Positions 5,913-7,786 of a stretch of DNA of 7,786 bases are shown here, piece by piece. This stretch comes from Aliarcobacter butzleri (GTDB lineage Bacteria; Campylobacterota; Campylobacteria; Campylobacterales; Arcobacteraceae), in assembly GCA_012522985.1 (NCBI GenBank), contig JAAYJJ010000029.1:1-7786 (forward strand). The letters run 5' to 3'. The notes under the pieces are model-generated. The model was not told where the DNA came from. It saw nothing but the letters and a program-made list of their open reading frames with translations, and did no database searches. The translations under genes and the position numbers were made by a program. Every line of letters starts with the position of its first letter. Within the stretch, counting starts at the first letter, position 1.

Positions 5913-5944
5913 AAAAGGAAGTAGGGATTAACCTACTTCTTTTT
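5913..5944. terminator. Bidirectional terminator between nifU and mscL
   Basis: The arm 5913-5925 (AAAAGGAAGTAGG) pairs with 5932-5944 (CCTACTTCTTTTT) over 13 bp with one G-T wobble and a 6-base loop. The hairpin is followed by T-runs on both strands, so it can stop nifSU transcripts from the left and mscL transcripts from the right. Its right arm overlaps the last two bases of the gap-free mscL stop codon. Confidence 0.85.
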
Positions 5945-6383
5945 AAAGATGGGTATTCCCACAATAAGCACATTTTTTAGCTGCAATAGGAATACTCATA
6001 GCGCATTCACTACATACTTTTTCTGTTGGTGCTGGTGCTTCTTCTTGTACTTCTTCTGCTCTTAGTTTGTTATAACTTTTGACTACCATAAACATAATAG
6101 TACCAAGGATTAAAAACGATATTGTATCATTTATAAACATACCATACTTTATAGCTGGAGCTCCTGCTTCTTCCGAAGCTGCAATAGTAGTATATGTGTT
6201 ACCATCTAAAGCTATAAAAAGGTTTGAAAAATCAACCTTACCTAAAAGCATACCTATTGGAGGCATAACTATATTGTTTACCATAGATTGAACTAGTGTA
6301 GAAAAAGCAGCACCAAATATAAAGCCCACTGCCATATCAATCATATTACCTTGAATAAGGAACTTTTTAAACTCTTCTAACAT
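5943..6383 (-). CDS. mscL: Large-conductance mechanosensitive channel MscL with C-terminal zinc ribbon
   Basis: This inner-membrane pentamer opens under high membrane tension to release solutes during osmotic downshock. The 146-residue protein starts with the amphipathic N-terminal helix (MLEEFKKFLIQGN). TM1 (about 15-46) has the pore-lining GFIFGAAFSTLVQSMVNNIVMPPIG, a periplasmic loop spans about 50-82, and TM2 is NDTISFLILGTIMFMVV (85-101). The cytoplasmic tail has an acidic, Ala/Pro-rich linker (109-120), then two CxxC pairs (Cys124/Cys127 and Cys138/Cys141), a likely zinc ribbon. Comparable tails occur in some MscL homologues, while the E. coli protein lacks one. An AAGGAG site lies four bases before the ATG. 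It is convergent with nifU and divergent from argH. Confidence 0.96.
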   Translation of the reverse strand: MLEEFKKFLIQGNMIDMAVGFIFGAAFSTLVQSMVNNIVMPPIGMLLGKVDFSNLFIALDGNTYTTIAASEEAGAPAIKYGMFINDTISFLILGTIMFMVVKSYNKLRAEEVQEEAPAPTEKVCSECAMSIPIAAKKCAYCGNTHL

Positions 6384-6397
6384 ATTTCTCCTTTTTT

Positions 6398-6463
6398 GTT
6401 ATGTTTTGTCTTTTTAAGATGATTTTAGTAGACAATCAACTATAGTAAAATACAAAACATAAC
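6398..6463. repeat. Widely spaced 12-bp inverted repeat in the mscL/argH control region
   Basis: GTTATGTTTTGT (6398-6409) and ACAAAACATAAC (6452-6463) are exact reverse complements, 42 bp apart. They bracket the probable mscL promoter (TATAGT on the minus strand at 6439-6444). They could be paired operator sites for DNA looping, or a stem in a longer transcript. Confidence 0.5.
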
Positions 6464-6467
6464 TTTG
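6439..6467 (-). promoter_or_regulatory. Possible mscL promoter
   Basis: TATAGT on the minus strand (6439-6444) has a weak -35-like CAAAGT 17 bp upstream (6462-6467). The same TATAGT hexamer appears in the proposed atpE promoter. The evidence is only positional. Confidence 0.3.
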
Positions 6468-6508
6468 TTTAAGTTATTTTATGAAATTGTATCAAAAAGT
6501 ATTATTAA

Positions 6509-6537
6509 TTGTCAATTTATTAAAATTTAGATAAAAT
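6509..6537 (+). promoter_or_regulatory. Probable argH promoter
   Basis: TTGTCA (6509-6514), a 17-bp spacer and TAAAAT (6532-6537) form a good sigma70 match. Transcription would start near 6544, only about 20 bases before the ATG, giving a very short leader. No ARG-box operator was recognised. Confidence 0.5.
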
Positions 6538-6565
6538 ACAGATATTTTAAAACAAAGATATAGAT

Positions 6566-7786
6566 ATGAAACAAAACAGTCAAATCCTAAAAAATACAAA
6601 TGCAAAGCTTCTAGATGAGTTTAACGCCTCTATTATGTTTGATAAAGAGCTTTATGCTCAAGATATCAAGGGCTCTATAGCTCATAGTAAGATGTTAGCC
6701 TTACAAGGTATTATTACAGTTGCTGAACAAGAGATGATAGAAAAGGGACTTTTAGAGATAAAAGAGCTTATAAAAGAAGGTAAGTTTATCTTTGATATCT
6801 CTCAAGAAGATATACATATGGCAATAGAATCTAAGCTTATAGAGCTTATTGGTGATGTAGGCAAAAAGGTACATACAGCAAGAAGTAGAAATGATCAAGT
6901 AGCAACAGATTTTAGACTATATGTACTGGAAAATAGTATGCTTTTAAGAGATAAGGTTAAAAACTTAATTTCTGTATTGGTAGATATAGCCTCAGAACAT
7001 AGTACTACACTTATGCCAGGTATGACACATCTTCAACATGCTCAACCTATTAACTTTGGATATCATATGCTCTCATATTGTGCTATGTTTAGAAGAGATT
7101 TTGAAAGGCTAGAGAGTACTTTTAAAAGAAACAACTACTCTCCACTAGGAAGTGCAGCAATGGCTGGAACTCCACATAAGATAGATAGAGACCTAACAAG
7201 TGAACTTCTAGGCTTTTATGCGCCTACACTCAATGCTCAAGATAGTGTAAGTGATAGAGATTTTGCTCTTGATTTGCTTTATGCTATAAGTGTAGTGATG
7301 ATGCATATAAGTAGGCTATCTGAAGAGCTTATTTTATGGTCTAGTTATGAGTTTAAGTTTGTAAGTATGAGTGATGAGTATGCTACAACTAGCTCTATTA
7401 TGCCACAAAAGAAAAATCCAGATGTTCCAGAGCTTCTAAGAGGTAAAACAGGTAGAGTTTATGGTAATCTTTTTGGACTTTTGACTGTAATGAAGGGCTT
7501 ACCTCTAGCATATAACAAAGATACTCAAGAAGATAAAGAAGGTGTTTTTGATAGTGTTAAAACTATGCATATTTCACTAGATATCCTAAGTGATGTAATG
7601 AGAACTTTGATAATTCATCCAGAAAATATGCTAAAAGCTGCAAAAGTAGGACATCTTAGTGCTACAGATTTGGCTGATTATATGGTAGTAAAACAAAATA
7701 TTCCTTTTAGAGAGGCTTATTATATCACTAAACTTGCTGTTGCAAAGGCAAATGAACTAAACAAAGATCTAAGTGAGCTTTCTATA
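6566..7786 (+). CDS. argH: Argininosuccinate lyase, 3' end outside the window
   Basis: ArgH splits argininosuccinate into arginine and fumarate, the last step of arginine biosynthesis. The 407 codons present are open to the right edge; the family is about 460 residues, so roughly 50 are missing. Visible family motifs are DEFNASI (17-23), [13 protein letters not shown] (103-115), the substrate-binding segment TH-LQ-HAQP (154-161, with the likely catalytic His158) and the fumarase/ASL signature [10 protein letters not shown] (276-285), whose flexible loop holds the catalytic serine (Ser276 or Ser277). [14 protein letters not shown] (316-329) is also typical. The N-terminus, [20 protein letters not shown], lacks the common WGGRF motif. 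The start is the first ATG after the promoter and has only a weak AAAGA ribosome site. Confidence 0.96.
   Translation, partial: MKQNSQILKNTNAKLLDEFNASIMFDKELYAQDIKGSIAHSKMLALQGIITVAEQEMIEKGLLEIKELIKEGKFIFDISQEDIHMAIESKLIELIGDVGKKVHTARSRNDQVATDFRLYVLENSMLLRDKVKNLISVLVDIASEHSTTLMPGMTHLQHAQPINFGYHMLSYCAMFRRDFERLESTFKRNNYSPLGSAAMAGTPHKIDRDLTSELLGFYAPTLNAQDSVSDRDFALDLLYAISVVMMHISRLSEELILWSSYEFKFVSMSDEYATTSSIMPQKKNPDVPELLRGKTGRVYGNLFGLLTVMKGLPLAYNKDTQEDKEGVFDSVKTMHISLDILSDVMRTLIIHPENMLKAAKVGHLSATDLADYMVVKQNIPFREAYYITKLAVAKANELNKDLSELSI

Noticed and set aside
6079..6291. 70-codon plus-strand open frame over mscL
   Set aside because: It is antisense to the well-supported mscL gene and has no ribosome site.

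Overview
The window looks like chromosomal DNA from a member of the Campylobacterota (Epsilonproteobacteria), possibly Arcobacteraceae- or Sulfurimonas-like. The reasons are strong A+T richness, a NifS/NifU pair used as the housekeeping Fe-S assembly system, a monocistronic atpE whose product carries an N-terminal signal-like leader, and an ArgH of the variant without the usual WGGRF-like N-terminus. The genus cannot be fixed from sequence alone.

The window has two halves of different character. The right half (about 3085-7786) is tightly packed core genome. It holds atpE (minus) with a hairpin terminator, a divergent AT-rich promoter region, nifS and nifU (plus, 17 bp apart), a bidirectional terminator that overlaps the stop of convergent mscL (minus), a divergent mscL/argH control region with a 12-bp inverted repeat, and argH (plus), which runs off the right edge. 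NifS delivers sulfur to the scaffold NifU. The other genes are independent housekeeping functions: ATP synthesis, osmotic safety valve and arginine biosynthesis.

The left half (1 to about 2915) looks accessory and partly eroded. It contains a Crp/Fnr-like cyclic-nucleotide-binding domain without its DNA-binding half, a small heat-shock protein gene (hsp20), the C-terminal 69 codons of an IS21-type IstB transposition ATPase in frame-disrupted surroundings, and an orphan 209-residue protein. A 515-bp gene-free stretch carrying several pairs of short tandem repeats follows and ends at the 3' end of an intact tRNA-Leu(GAG). Just upstream of that tRNA lies the broken 5' half of a second tRNA-Leu. 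This arrangement is what repeated integration at a tRNA-Leu gene leaves behind, although no integrase is visible in the window.

The best regulatory reading is upstream of hsp20. A consensus sigma70 promoter (TTGACA, 17 bp, TATAAT) is interleaved with a CIRCE-type HrcA operator extended to 21-bp perfect arms. The short leader has a 5' hairpin and a second weak hairpin that would cover the Shine-Dalgarno sequence. This suggests layered heat control: repressor at the DNA level and possibly an RNA thermometer. No CRISPR array, rRNA or complete mobile element was found, and I see no convincing new multi-gene system here.
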